From positions 124,001 through 188,000 of the forward strand of contig NZ_JAFMPY010000009.1 in NCBI RefSeq assembly GCF_017353515.1: a DNA stretch of 64,000 nt, given 5' to 3'. This DNA comes from Jiella sonneratiae. GTDB taxonomy: Bacteria > Pseudomonadota > Alphaproteobacteria > Rhizobiales > Rhizobiaceae. Under the pieces are notes generated by a model that saw nothing but the letters and a program-made list of their open reading frames with translations, ran no database searches and was not told the DNA's origin. The first letter of the stretch is position 1, and each line of letters opens with the position of its first letter. Below, in pieces: positions 51,212-60,818 of this stretch. The position numbers and the translations under genes were made by a program.

Positions 51212-53419
51212 TCAGGCGGCCCTTGCCGAGGCCCCGTCCGGATCGAACCGCTGGTAGAAGGTTTCGCCGCTGCGGGCCATTTCGCGCAGCAGCGGGGTCG
51301 GGGCGAAACGCTCGCCGAACCTTGCCTCGAGCTTTTCGCACAGCGCGACGAAGGCCTTGGCGCCCATGCCGTCGATGTAGCTGATCGTGCCGCCGGTATA
51401 GGGGGCGAAGCCGAATCCGAAGATCGAGCCGACGTCGGCCTCGCGCGGATCGGTGACGACGCCCTCCTCCATGGTGCGGGCGGCCTCCAGCGCCATCGTC
51501 ACGAGGAAGCGCTGCTTCAGTTCCGTAAAGTCGACGGTCTGGGGATCCTTCTGGTCGAACATCTCCTTGAGGCCGGGCCAGAGCTTCTTCTTCGCCGGCT
51601 TCTCCGGATAGTCGTAGAAGCCCTTGCCCGCCTTGCGCCCGAGCCGGCCGTCCGAGGTCATGGTCTCGACCAGCTTGAAGTGCCGCGGGTCGACGGCGCT
51701 CTCGCCCATGTCGCGCATCGTCGCCTTCATGATGCGGTGGGAGAGGTCGACGGCGGTCTCGTCGTTGAGCGCGAGCGGCCCGACCGGCATGCCGGCGAAT
51801 TTCGCGGCGTTCTCGATCATCGCCGGCGGCACCCCCTCGACCAGCATGTCGTAGGCCTCGTTCATGTAGCGAAGCACGCAGCGATTGGCGAAGAAGCCGC
51901 GGGAATCGTTGACGACGATCGGCGTCTTCTTGATCGCCCGGACGAAATCGAGGGCGACGGCGAGGGCCTTTTCACCGGTCTTCTCGCCGAGGATCACCTC
52001 GGTCAGCTGCATCCGGTCGACCGGCGAGAAGAAGTGGATGCCGATGAAGCGCTCGGGATCGTCGAAGGTCTCGGCGAGGCTGGTGATCGGAATGGTCGAG
52101 GTGTTGGAGGCATAGACCGCGTCGGCGGAAAGCACCGCCGCGACCTTCTTCGTCACCTCCGCCTTGACGTCGCGATCCTCGAACACCGCCTCGACGACGA
52201 GGCCGGCGTCGGAGAGCGCGGCATAGTCCGCGGTGGGGGTGATGCGGGCGAGAAGCGCCTCCGCCTCGCTTTGGCTCATGCGTCCCTTCGCCACGAGGCC
52301 CTCGACGAGCTTCTGCGAATGCGCCTTGCCCTTGTCAGCGGCCGCCTGCTCCTGGTCGATCAGCACGACGTCGAGGCCGCCCTTGGCCGCGACGAAGGCG
52401 ATGCCCGCGCCCATGAAGCCGGCGCCGACGATGCCGACCTTGCGAAGGTTCGAGGGCGGGACGTCCTTCGGGCGCCGGGCACCCTTCGCCAGCGCCTGGG
52501 CGGAGACGAAGAGCGAGCGGATCATCATCCGCGCCTCGGTGGTCTGCAGGACCTCGGTGAAGTAGCGCTGCTCGACCCTGAGCGCCTGGTCCATCGGCAG
52601 CAGCAGGCCCTCGTAGACGCTCTTCACGATGCATTTGACCGCGGGATAGTTGTCCGCCGTCTCCTTGCGGTAGAGCGAGGCAACCGCCGGCCAGATCTTC
52701 GCACCCTGCGGGGAATAGATCGGGCCGGAGGGAAGCTTGAAGCGCTCCTCGTCCCAGGGCTTCACCGGCGAAAGCCCCTTCTTCAGCAGAGCCTTGGCCG
52801 CATCGACGAGATCGCCGTCACCGACCACCGCATCGATGAGGCCCATCGCCTTCGCCTCGTCGGCCGAGAGCGTCGAGCCCTTGGTCAGCAGGGCGAGCGC
52901 GGCCTGCGTGTCGAGCAAGCGGGGAATCCGCTGGGTGCCGCCGGCGCCGGGCAGGATGCCGACCTTCACCTCCGGCAGACCCATCTGCGCCGAACGCGCC
53001 GCGACCCGGCCGTGGCTCGCCAGCGCCATCTCGAAGCCGCCGCCCATGCAGGTGCCGTTGATCGCCGTCACGATCGGCTTGCCGCAGGTCTCCAGCTTGC
53101 GCCACAGCCACGACATCCGGCCCGCCCGCTCGAACAGCGTCGCGATCGCCGCCTCGCGGTTCCGGCCGACTTCGGCATGGAAGTCCTCGAACATCGCGCT
53201 GATCGTCTTGAGGTCGGCGCCGCCGGTGAAGGATCCCTTCTTGCCGGAGGTGAAGACCGCCCCTTTGACGGCTTCGTCAGCCGCGAGCTGATCGATGATC
53301 CGGTCGATCTGGTCCATCACCTCTGCCGTGAAGACGTTCATCGAACGTCCCGGCATGTCCCAGGTGACGAGGGCGATGCCGTCGGCATCGGTGTCGATGG
53401 TGAAGTTCTCGTAGGTCAT
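51212..53419 (-). CDS. fadJ: Fatty-acid oxidation multifunctional protein (enoyl-CoA hydratase/3-hydroxyacyl-CoA dehydrogenase), FadJ-like
   Basis: A 735-residue protein. The N-terminal crotonase domain has GSFTGGADLK (about 61-70), NGTCMGGGFEMALA and MGLPEVKVGILPGAGGTQRI, the catalytic glutamate region. The dehydrogenase has VGIVGAGFMGAGIAFVAAKG (about 316-335), the NAD fold, and the SNTSTIPITSLAE and HFFSPVDRMQL blocks. It catalyses hydration and oxidation of enoyl-CoAs in beta-oxidation, with the thiolase at 54410. The two are separated by an EAL gene on the other strand. The exact FadB/FadJ assignment is by architecture only. Confidence 0.92.
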   Translation of the reverse strand: MTYENFTIDTDADGIALVTWDMPGRSMNVFTAEVMDQIDRIIDQLAADEAVKGAVFTSGKKGSFTGGADLKTISAMFEDFHAEVGRNREAAIATLFERAGRMSWLWRKLETCGKPIVTAINGTCMGGGFEMALASHGRVAARSAQMGLPEVKVGILPGAGGTQRIPRLLDTQAALALLTKGSTLSADEAKAMGLIDAVVGDGDLVDAAKALLKKGLSPVKPWDEERFKLPSGPIYSPQGAKIWPAVASLYRKETADNYPAVKCIVKSVYEGLLLPMDQALRVEQRYFTEVLQTTEARMMIRSLFVSAQALAKGARRPKDVPPSNLRKVGIVGAGFMGAGIAFVAAKGGLDVVLIDQEQAAADKGKAHSQKLVEGLVAKGRMSQSEAEALLARITPTADYAALSDAGLVVEAVFEDRDVKAEVTKKVAAVLSADAVYASNTSTIPITSLAETFDDPERFIGIHFFSPVDRMQLTEVILGEKTGEKALAVALDFVRAIKKTPIVVNDSRGFFANRCVLRYMNEAYDMLVEGVPPAMIENAAKFAGMPVGPLALNDETAVDLSHRIMKATMRDMGESAVDPRHFKLVETMTSDGRLGRKAGKGFYDYPEKPAKKKLWPGLKEMFDQKDPQTVDFTELKQRFLVTMALEAARTMEEGVVTDPREADVGSIFGFGFAPYTGGTISYIDGMGAKAFVALCEKLEARFGERFAPTPLLREMARSGETFYQRFDPDGASARAA

Positions 53420-53510
53420 GGCTGGCTCCCATCCCGTTTGCGGCCGAAACGCATCCGGCTACCGATTTTCCTTCGAAATGAATGCTTTGAGGCGATGCGA
53501 CGATCCGACG

Positions 53511-53525
53511 TTGAGACAGTCTCAA
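53511..53525. promoter_or_regulatory. Palindrome between the FadJ-like and EAL genes
   Basis: TTGAGAC-A-GTCTCAA is a perfect 15-bp palindrome 49 nt before the EAL start and 91 nt before the FadJ-like start. A second dyad, AAGGAT/ATCCTT, overlaps its end (53524-53549). The position suits an operator for either gene. No regulator is identified for it. Confidence 0.4.
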
Positions 53526-53574
53526 GGATTGCACGGCATCGTCATCCTTGCAGACGAAAGCAAGGAAATCCCCG

Positions 53575-54372
53575 ATGACTGCTCACGAATGCCCCGGCTG
53601 CCAGGGCTCGAAGCCGCTCGACTTCTCCTTCTCGATGGCCTTCCAGCCGATCGTCGACGCAGGGGCCGGCCGCGTCTGGGGTTACGAGGCGCTGGTCCGC
53701 GGCGAGGCGGGCGAGGGGGCCTATTCCGTCCTCGGCAGGGTCTCCGCCGAGCAGAAGTACCGTTTCGACCAGGCCTGCCGGGTCAAGGCGATCGATCTCG
53801 CCGCACGTCTGTTTCCGCGCAGGGACCTGCATCTGTCGATCAACTTCCTGCCCAACGCCGTCTACGAGCCGGCGGCCTGCCTGCGCGCGACGCTGGCCGC
53901 GGCCCGCAAGCACAGCTTTCCGCTCGAAGCGGTGATGTTCGAGTTCACCGAATCCGAGGAGATGGCGGACGTCGCGCATCTGAAGCGGATCATCACCGAA
54001 TACCGCCGCATGGGCTTCATCACCGCGCTCGACGATTTCGGCGCCGGCTATGCCGGGCTCGGCCTGCTCGCCGACTTCCAGCCCGACCTCATCAAGATCG
54101 ACATGAAGCTGGTGCGGGACGTCGACAGATCCCATCCCCGCCAGGCGATCCTCGCCGCCATCCTCTACGTCGCCCGCGAACTCGGCATCACCGTGCTCGC
54201 CGAAGGCATCGAGACGGAGGCCGAGTTCGGGGCGCTGAAGGCGGCCGGCGTCAACCTCTTCCAGGGCTACTACTTCGCCAAGCCGGCCTTCGAGGCGCTG
54301 CCGACCCTCGAAGTGTCGCTGGACGTGCCGTGGTGCGACGCCGGGCAGGAAAGGCTGGCGCAGACCGCCTGA
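53575..54372 (+). CDS. EAL-domain cyclic-di-GMP phosphodiesterase
   Basis: A 265-residue single EAL-domain protein with no membrane segment or sensor domain. A short N-terminus contains CPGC (5-8), a possible metal or redox pair. The domain has AFQPIVDAGAGRVWGYEALV (the EAL glutamate), FEFTESEEM, ALDDFGAGYAGLGLL (DDFGAGY loop), LIKIDMKLVR (lysine) and VLAEGIETEAEF, so the catalytic set looks complete. It should hydrolyse c-di-GMP. The ATG at 53575 follows AAGGAAATCC. It is inserted on the plus strand between two minus-strand beta-oxidation genes. Confidence 0.9.
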   Translation: MTAHECPGCQGSKPLDFSFSMAFQPIVDAGAGRVWGYEALVRGEAGEGAYSVLGRVSAEQKYRFDQACRVKAIDLAARLFPRRDLHLSINFLPNAVYEPAACLRATLAAARKHSFPLEAVMFEFTESEEMADVAHLKRIITEYRRMGFITALDDFGAGYAGLGLLADFQPDLIKIDMKLVRDVDRSHPRQAILAAILYVARELGITVLAEGIETEAEFGALKAAGVNLFQGYYFAKPAFEALPTLEVSLDVPWCDAGQERLAQTA

Positions 54373-54409
54373 ACGCCGCCATGCCGCCGGGGCAGACATC
54401 GCGGCGCCC

Positions 54410-55618
54410 TCACACCCGCTCGATGATCGTCGCCGTGCCCATGCCGGCGCCGATGCACAGCGTGACGAGCGCCGTCTGCTTGTCCTGGCGCTCCAGCTCG
54501 TCGAGCACGGTGCCGAGGATCATCGCGCCGGTGGCGCCGAGCGGATGGCCCATGGCGATGGCGCCGCCATTGACGTTGAGGATCGCGGGATTGATGTCGA
54601 AGGCCTGCCGAAAGCGCAGCACCACCGCCGCGAAGGCCTCGTTGAGCTCGAACAGGTCGATGTCGCCGAGCGTCATGCCGGAACGCTGCAGCAGTTTCTG
54701 GGTAACGTCGACCGGCCCGGTCAGCATCAGCGCCGGATCCGAACCGATGTTGGCGAAGGCCCTGATCCGCGCCCGCGGCCGGGCGCCGATCGCCTCGCCG
54801 CCGGCCTTCGAGCCGACGAGTACGCCCGCCGCGCCGTCGACGATGCCCGAGGAATTGCCGGCATGGTGGACGTGCTCCACCGCCTCGATCTCCGGATGGG
54901 CCTGGATGGCGACGGCGTCGTAGCCGCCCATCTCGCCGATCTGGGCGAAGGAAGCCTTCAGGCTGCCGAGCGACTGCATGTCCGTCGTCGGGCGCATGTG
55001 CTCGTCGCGGTCGAGGATCGTCATGCCGTTCTGGTCGACGACCGGGACGACAGACTTGGCGAAGCGCCCCTCGGCCCACGCCTTGCCGGCGCGTTTCTGG
55101 CTCTCGACGGCATAGGCGTCGACGTCGTCGCGGGAGAAGCCGTATTTGGTGGCGATGAGGTCCGCCGAGACGCCCTGCGGCATGAAATAGGCCGGGATGC
55201 CGACGGAGGGGTCCATCACCCAGGCGCCGCCGGACATGCCCATGCCGACCCGCGACATCGACTCGACGCCGCCGGCGATGACGAGATCGTCGGCGCCCTG
55301 TGCGACCTTCGCCGCGGCGAGGTTCACAGCGTCGAGACCCGAGGCGCAGAAGCGCGAGATCTGCATGCCGGGCGCCGAGAAGGCGTAGCCGGCCTCGAAG
55401 GCGGCCGCCTTCGGAATGACGCTGCCCGCCTCGCCGACCGGGTCGACGCAGCCGAAGATGATGTCGTCGAGCGTGGCGGTGTCGATACCGTTGCGCTCGC
55501 GCAGGGCTTCGAGAACCTTGGCGCCGAGGCGGACGGCGGGCACCTCGTGCAGCGCGCCGTCCTTCTTGCCGCGACCGCGCGGCGTGCGGACGTGATCGTA
55601 GATGTAAGCTTCGGCCAT
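54410..55618 (-). CDS. fadA: Acetyl-CoA C-acetyltransferase (thiolase), FadA-like
   Basis: A 402-residue thiolase. The first catalytic cysteine is in QISRFCASGLDAVNLA (about residue 92). The C-terminal signature NGGAIAMGHPLGATGA contains the catalytic histidine, and LCIGAGMGTATIIE the second cysteine. It cleaves 3-ketoacyl-CoA in beta-oxidation. A near-perfect palindrome upstream (55711-55728) and a divergent-side MerR-type gene suggest local control. It probably works with the FadJ-like protein at 51212. Confidence 0.93.
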   Translation of the reverse strand: MAEAYIYDHVRTPRGRGKKDGALHEVPAVRLGAKVLEALRERNGIDTATLDDIIFGCVDPVGEAGSVIPKAAAFEAGYAFSAPGMQISRFCASGLDAVNLAAAKVAQGADDLVIAGGVESMSRVGMGMSGGAWVMDPSVGIPAYFMPQGVSADLIATKYGFSRDDVDAYAVESQKRAGKAWAEGRFAKSVVPVVDQNGMTILDRDEHMRPTTDMQSLGSLKASFAQIGEMGGYDAVAIQAHPEIEAVEHVHHAGNSSGIVDGAAGVLVGSKAGGEAIGARPRARIRAFANIGSDPALMLTGPVDVTQKLLQRSGMTLGDIDLFELNEAFAAVVLRFRQAFDINPAILNVNGGAIAMGHPLGATGAMILGTVLDELERQDKQTALVTLCIGAGMGTATIIERV

Positions 55619-55710
55619 GAGCGTTGCCTCCTCTCCCATGATCCGTGGTGCCGGGCCGCGCCGCAATCGGGACGAGGCCGCATCCATCGCGTCGCCGGTC
55701 TATGGCTTAC

Positions 55711-55728
55711 ATTGACGTAAACGTCAAT
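55711..55728. promoter_or_regulatory. Likely MerR-type operator upstream of the thiolase gene
   Basis: ATTGACGTAAACGTCAAT is a perfect 18-bp palindrome, 93 nt before the thiolase ATG. On the minus strand its TTGACG could be a -35 box, followed after 18 nt by ATAGAC as a poor -10 box, so the palindrome would fill the -35 and spacer region as MerR-family sites do. The MerR-type gene lies 250 nt further upstream. Binding is inferred, not shown. Confidence 0.6.
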
Positions 55729-55978
55729 GGCGCGGTGCCCGGTGTCCGTCCGCCCAGGCGGAGGCTCCGGAGCCGGACCGGCTTGGACCGGTTTGAAGAG
55801 GGAAAGATTGCCGAGGCGGCGCCCACGGCAAGGTAGCAATCGCGTCCCGCAGGAACGCTGCGCCGGGCTCGTGCGGACGATACGACAAGGCCCTCGCCGA
55901 CGCGGGTCGGCGGAGCCATGTCCGGGTCGTTCGGCCCGTCGGCAAAGGCTCCGCCGAAAGCGGAGCCGGCCGGACGGT

Positions 55979-56452
55979 TCAGCCGGCGGCCTCGTCGAGC
56001 CGCGAGCGCGTATAGTCGATCGTCTTGTCCATCGCGCGGATCGACTCTTCGATCTCGCGCTTCTGCTCCAGCAGGATGTGGCGCTGTTCTTCGAACCGCT
56101 CGAGCGAGACTTCGAGCTGCTTCCGCTTGCCGTTCGGCTGATGGTAGAGCTCGATGAGCTGCTTGGCCTCGGTGAGGGAGAAGCCGAGCATCTTGGCGAG
56201 CAGGATGAGCCGCAGCCGTGCCCGGTCCTTGCGGCTGTAGAGCCGCGTCGTGCCGCGACGAGCCGGTGCCAGCAGGCCGCGATCCTCGTAGAACCGCAGG
56301 GTCCTCAAGGTGACGCCGAACTCCTGGGAGAGGTCGCCGATGCGGAACGTCTCCTTCTCCGCGTGGGGGTCGCCGCTGATCCCCAGGAGGAAGTCGATGT
56401 CGACCTGGGCTTCGTCTTCTTCCGGTCTCGCGACCGCTGTTAGGTTTGCCAT
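55979..56452 (-). CDS. MerR-family transcriptional regulator
   Basis: A 157-residue regulator. The MerR helix-turn-helix (FRIGDLSQEFGVTLRTLRFY then EDRGLLAPARRGTTRLYSRK) starts near residue 36, after an acidic N-terminal extension; the C-terminal coiled coil (about 105-150) mediates dimerisation. No metal-binding cysteines are visible. It resembles LiuR-type regulators of leucine or fatty-acid breakdown in proteobacteria, which fits its position upstream of the thiolase gene. The ATG at 56452 is chosen (MANLTAVARP); the frame runs open to 56503. Confidence 0.87.
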   Translation of the reverse strand: MANLTAVARPEEDEAQVDIDFLLGISGDPHAEKETFRIGDLSQEFGVTLRTLRFYEDRGLLAPARRGTTRLYSRKDRARLRLILLAKMLGFSLTEAKQLIELYHQPNGKRKQLEVSLERFEEQRHILLEQKREIEESIRAMDKTIDYTRSRLDEAAG

Positions 56453-56762
56453 TACGAATTTCCGTTTTTGCCCCGAGATCCGGGTCGACCTGCCGGAGGG
56501 CAAGCCCCGAATCCCTACCTAGAGGAATATCGATCCAAATGCGGCTCTTCAAAGACAGATTTGTAACAGAGGGTCGCCGGACACGATCGGACTCCAGCTT
56601 CAAGCCGGGTTCCGGGTCTAATCCCCTATGAGCCGTGGAGGGGACCGTCTTCGCCCCACCCGTCGGGAAATGGTGCGGAGCGGGGCCGCGCCAAGAAGGC
56701 GCGCACAGCGTGCAGAGGCTGGACCGACGGGCCGGCCCTTGGAAAACCGGGAAGAGCGGGAA

Positions 56763-59700
56763 ATGGCCGACTTGCAAGGGATGGAAAAGGGCAGGCATCG
56801 CGGTGCGGAGGAGGGTTCCTCGCTGGAATCCCTGAGCCGGACGCTCGAGGAGCTCGAAGCCCGTCTGTCGAAACTGACCGCAAGCCATGCCCGCGCCGCG
56901 GCGGATCTGCACCGCCACGAACCTGCCGCCGCCAGGCCCGATGCGGCCGAGCCCGTGCTTCTCGCCGCCTCCGCCGGTCGCCGGGCGGTCGGTGCCGCGC
57001 GGCCCTCGCCGCGCACCGATCTGTCACAGGCGGTTTCCGAAATCGTGATGCGCCAGCGCACGCTCAACCGTTCGGCGGCGGCCCGTCCCGCCGCGGCCGG
57101 AGCCGCGCTGCGCGAGGCGCCGGTCGACGACATCTCCGCGAAAGAGCGGAGCGAAGCCCAGCCCCGGGTGACGCCGCTGCCGGCCACCGACGAGGCGGCC
57201 GCAGCGCGGCTCGCCGCGCGGCCGAAGGTTCCGGCCGGCCCGAGCATCACCGAACAGCTCGAGCGGCTGCGCGAGGAACTGCGCGCCGACATGGCGAAGA
57301 GCTTCCAGCCGCGCTTCGACGACATGCGCGACGCGGTCGACGAGCTGCGCCGGATGATCGCCGAGCGGGCGAGCAGCGCCAAGATCGACGCCGAGATCGC
57401 CCGGGTCCACGAGGGCCTTGCCCGCATGGCGACGAGCGGCGCCGACGAGGTCGGCGTCGAGGGCCTGCGCTCGGAGCTCGATTCGATCAAAAGCCTGGTG
57501 AAGGACGTTGCCCGGGAGGAGAGCCTGCGGCTCGCCGACGCCAAGTGGGACGACATCCGCGAGACGATCAACGATCGCGAGGCAGCGTCGACCACGGAGC
57601 GGCGCGACATCAAGGACGAGCTCGAACGCCTGCGCATGTCGCTCGGCGGGCTGGCGAGCGAAGAGCACATCAAGGCCGTCGAGCGGCGCTGGGACGAGTT
57701 CGAGAGCCGCTATCTCGACAAGCCGGAGCGCGCCGAGGGGCCGGACCTCACCGAGCTCCTGCGCTCGGAGATGGCGAGCCTGCGCGACAAGCTCGAGACG
57801 CTCGCCTCCGAACAGTCGGTGAAGGCGGTCGAGGCGCGCTGGGGCTCGCTCGAGGAGCGCTTCGCCTCGCGGGCGATCGAGGAGAACATCGGGGCGCTTT
57901 CGGGGCGCATGGAGCAGCTCGAAAAAACCCTGAGCAGGCTGCCGGACAGCCTCGCGCTGGCGCCGATCGAGGCCCGCCTCGAGGCGCTGTCTGCGGGGCT
58001 CGACGCGCTCGGCGCGGCGCGCCGGGACGAGGCCGAGGAAGCCAATTTCCAGGCGCTCGAGGAGCGTCTCGACGAAATCTCGCGGGCCATCGTCGCGGCT
58101 GCGACCAAGGCGCCGTCGGTCGACATGTCGCCGGTCGAGCGGGTCGAGGCGCGGCTGCAGGCCCTGCAGACACGGGTCGACAGCCTCGGCGAGGCGGATG
58201 TCGAGGCGATGTCGACGCGGATCGCCGAACTCGCCGACCGGATCGAGGGGCTCTCCAACGGCCCGGCGATCGCGGCGCTCGGCGAGCGCATCGAGGCCTT
58301 TTCCTCGCAGCTCGACTCCCTCGCCTCGATGCCCGCAAATGCCGGGCCGGACGTCGCCGCCATCGAGGCGCGTCTCGTCAGCCTCAACCAGCGGCTCGAA
58401 TCCTTTGCGGCGCCGAGCCTCGACCCTGAGATCGTCGGAGCCCTCGAGGCGCAGATCACTCGGCTGTCCGAGCGGATCGCCGAGGTCGGCAGCGCCACGG
58501 CGTTGTCGGATCCCGACCTCGACGAGCGCCTTGCCACCATCGAGTTCCGCATCGAGGAGAACCGCGAGGCGATCATCGAATCGGCCCAGGCTGCCGCCGA
58601 TGCGGCCGTGCGCCGGATGATGGAAGAGGGCGAGGGGCGCCAGGGCGCCTATGTCGAGCAGCTCGCCGGCGACCTGCGGGCCCTGCAGGAAATGTCGCGC
58701 GCCAGCGGCGAGCAGAGCCAGACCTTCTACGAGGCGATGCATGCGACGCTGCTCAAGCTCGTCGACCGCATCGACCGCATCGACGCCGAGATCGGCTCCG
58801 GCCGCGAGCCGGCGGCCGCCGAGGCCGTGCACGCGGCCCCGGCCGTCGACGAAGCGCCGCGCGGCCTGCGCGGCATGCTGAAGCGCCGCTCCGCTAAGGC
58901 CGCGCCGGCCGCCGCCAGGGAGATGCGTCCGGACCCCTGGCAGGAACCGGAATTTGCCGACCACGCGGCCGCCTCGGCGCAGCCGGAAGGCTTCGGCGGG
59001 CAGCCGGATGGCGGCGACGCGGGCGATCCCCTCGACGTCGCCTCTCAGGAGGCCAACCGTCCGCTCGCGGTCGGCTCGGGCCAGCCGGACATCGTCTCCC
59101 TGATCGAGCGGGTGCGTGCCCAGCAGGCCGGCCGCTCGGAAGAGGACCACGGCGGCAAGGCCGACTTCATCGCCGCCGCACGCCGCGCCGCGCTCGCCGC
59201 CGCGGCGGAAGCCGACGTCATGCGCAACAGCCGCGCCGGCGAGGCCGACAATGCTTCGGGCGAGGGGCTCGCCGCGACGATTCGCCGCCGCCGCAAGCCG
59301 ATCCTCCTCGCCGTCAGCGCCATCCTGCTCGCGGTGCTCGCCAGCCAGATGGCGCCGCGCCTCATGTCCGGTTCGGCGCCGGAGAACCGTGCCGCCCGGG
59401 ACGCGGTCGCGACCCAGGACCAGGCACTCCCGGCGGGCGGGGAAGCGAACGTTTCCGACACGACGACGGCCGCCGAGCCCGTCTCGAAGAAGCAGGCGAC
59501 TGCCGCCGGCGATGCGGCCGGCCCCGGCATCGCCGTTCCGGCCGGAAGTGCTTCGAACCGGACCGCGGACGTTCCGGCGCCGATGACGACGGCCGGTGCG
59601 CTGCCGAGCCCGAAGGTCGGATTCTCGCTGGACGACGGCCCGAGCCAGGCGGGTTTTGCGGAAACGGCGGGACCCGCCGCCGACGCTTCCGCCATCGACG

Positions 59701-60686
59701 CGCCGAATGCACAGACGGCCTCGCAGGGCGCCGTCGCCGGCCTTGCCGAGCCGGCGCCCGCCGATGCGGGCGCGGCGACGGACGCGCAGGGGGCACAGCC
59801 GGCGATCGCGCCCGCGGACCTGCCGTCGATCCCCGAGGGGCTCGCCTCGCAGCCGCTCATGGCGGCGGCCCAGGCCGGCGATCCGAAGGCGCTGTTCGAG
59901 ATCGGCCTGAGGCTGATGGAAGGCCGCCTCGGCGAGCCGGATCCGAAGGCCGCGGCACGGTGGTTCGAACTCGCCGCGGGCCGCGACTTCGCCCCGGCCG
60001 AATACAGCCTCGGCACGCTCTACGAGAAGGGCAACGGCGTCGACCGCGATCTCGCCAAGGCGCGGGACGAGTATCAGGCGGCGGCCGACGGCGGCAACGT
60101 CCGGGCGATGCACAATCTCGCCGTCCTCTATGCCACCGGCATCGACGGCAAGTCGGATCCGGCGAAGGCCGCGCAGTGGTTCGAAAAGGCCGCGAGCTAC
60201 GGCATGCCGGACAGCCAGTACAATCTCGGCATCCTCTTTGCGCGGGGCGCCGGCGTCGACCAGGATCTCGTCAAATCCTACAAGTGGTTCTCGATCGTCG
60301 CCGGCGAGGGCGACAAGGACGCCGCCTCCAAGCGCGACGAGATCCGCAAGGCGCTGACCCCGGCGCAGCTCAAGAGCGCCGATGCCGACATCGCCGGCTT
60401 CAAGCCGCTCGCCCGCAACGAACAGGCGAACACCGTCGACATTCCGAAGGAATGGACCGGTCCGTCCGAGAAGACCGAGACCTCCTCCGTCGACATGACG
60501 CGGGCGATCCGCAACATCCAGGCAATCCTGATTAAGATCGGCTACGATCCCGGCGCGCCGGACGGCGTCATGGGCGAAAAGACCACCCAGGCGATCAAGG
60601 CGTTCCAGAAGGATTCGGGGCTGGCCGCCACCGGCAAGGTCGACGAGACGCTGATCCGCAAGCTGCTGGCCCGCAAGGACGGCTGA
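56763..60686 (+). CDS. PodJ-like Sel1-repeat and peptidoglycan-binding protein
   Basis: A 1307-residue protein from the ATG at 56763; the frame opens at 56628. A very long coiled-coil cytoplasmic part (about 60-700, many RLEAL-type heptads) is followed by one membrane helix (KPILLAVSAILLAVLASQMA, about 845-865), a disordered Ala/Pro/Gly stretch (to about 1030), Sel1-like repeats (about 1030-1190; WFELAAGRDFAPAEYSLGTL and similar units) and a C-terminal peptidoglycan-binding domain (GVMGEKTTQAIKAFQKDSGL). This is the plan of polar scaffold PodJ. It probably organises a cell pole; function inferred. Confidence 0.88.
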   Translation: MADLQGMEKGRHRGAEEGSSLESLSRTLEELEARLSKLTASHARAAADLHRHEPAAARPDAAEPVLLAASAGRRAVGAARPSPRTDLSQAVSEIVMRQRTLNRSAAARPAAAGAALREAPVDDISAKERSEAQPRVTPLPATDEAAAARLAARPKVPAGPSITEQLERLREELRADMAKSFQPRFDDMRDAVDELRRMIAERASSAKIDAEIARVHEGLARMATSGADEVGVEGLRSELDSIKSLVKDVAREESLRLADAKWDDIRETINDREAASTTERRDIKDELERLRMSLGGLASEEHIKAVERRWDEFESRYLDKPERAEGPDLTELLRSEMASLRDKLETLASEQSVKAVEARWGSLEERFASRAIEENIGALSGRMEQLEKTLSRLPDSLALAPIEARLEALSAGLDALGAARRDEAEEANFQALEERLDEISRAIVAAATKAPSVDMSPVERVEARLQALQTRVDSLGEADVEAMSTRIAELADRIEGLSNGPAIAALGERIEAFSSQLDSLASMPANAGPDVAAIEARLVSLNQRLESFAAPSLDPEIVGALEAQITRLSERIAEVGSATALSDPDLDERLATIEFRIEENREAIIESAQAAADAAVRRMMEEGEGRQGAYVEQLAGDLRALQEMSRASGEQSQTFYEAMHATLLKLVDRIDRIDAEIGSGREPAAAEAVHAAPAVDEAPRGLRGMLKRRSAKAAPAAAREMRPDPWQEPEFADHAAASAQPEGFGGQPDGGDAGDPLDVASQEANRPLAVGSGQPDIVSLIERVRAQQAGRSEEDHGGKADFIAAARRAALAAAAEADVMRNSRAGEADNASGEGLAATIRRRRKPILLAVSAILLAVLASQMAPRLMSGSAPENRAARDAVATQDQALPAGGEANVSDTTTAAEPVSKKQATAAGDAAGPGIAVPAGSASNRTADVPAPMTTAGALPSPKVGFSLDDGPSQAGFAETAGPAADASAIDAPNAQTASQGAVAGLAEPAPADAGAATDAQGAQPAIAPADLPSIPEGLASQPLMAAAQAGDPKALFEIGLRLMEGRLGEPDPKAAARWFELAAGRDFAPAEYSLGTLYEKGNGVDRDLAKARDEYQAAADGGNVRAMHNLAVLYATGIDGKSDPAKAAQWFEKAASYGMPDSQYNLGILFARGAGVDQDLVKSYKWFSIVAGEGDKDAASKRDEIRKALTPAQLKSADADIAGFKPLARNEQANTVDIPKEWTGPSEKTETSSVDMTRAIRNIQAILIKIGYDPGAPDGVMGEKTTQAIKAFQKDSGLAATGKVDETLIRKLLARKDG

Positions 60687-60818
60687 GGGCGTCGGGGCGG
60701 GGCGCGAAAGACCGGTGCAGCAGGCCTTTCGCCATTTGACACCGGGTGCCCTTCGGGTCAGAAGATTGAGCATCCGCCGCAGTGCGGAATCCCGACAAGA
60801 TCCATTGGCCGCGCTCCC

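Noticed and set aside
49649-53578. Plus-strand open frame of 1309 codons
   Set aside because: It covers the SH3 and FadJ-like genes on the other strand; the translated sequence has no domain and mirrors their codon bias.
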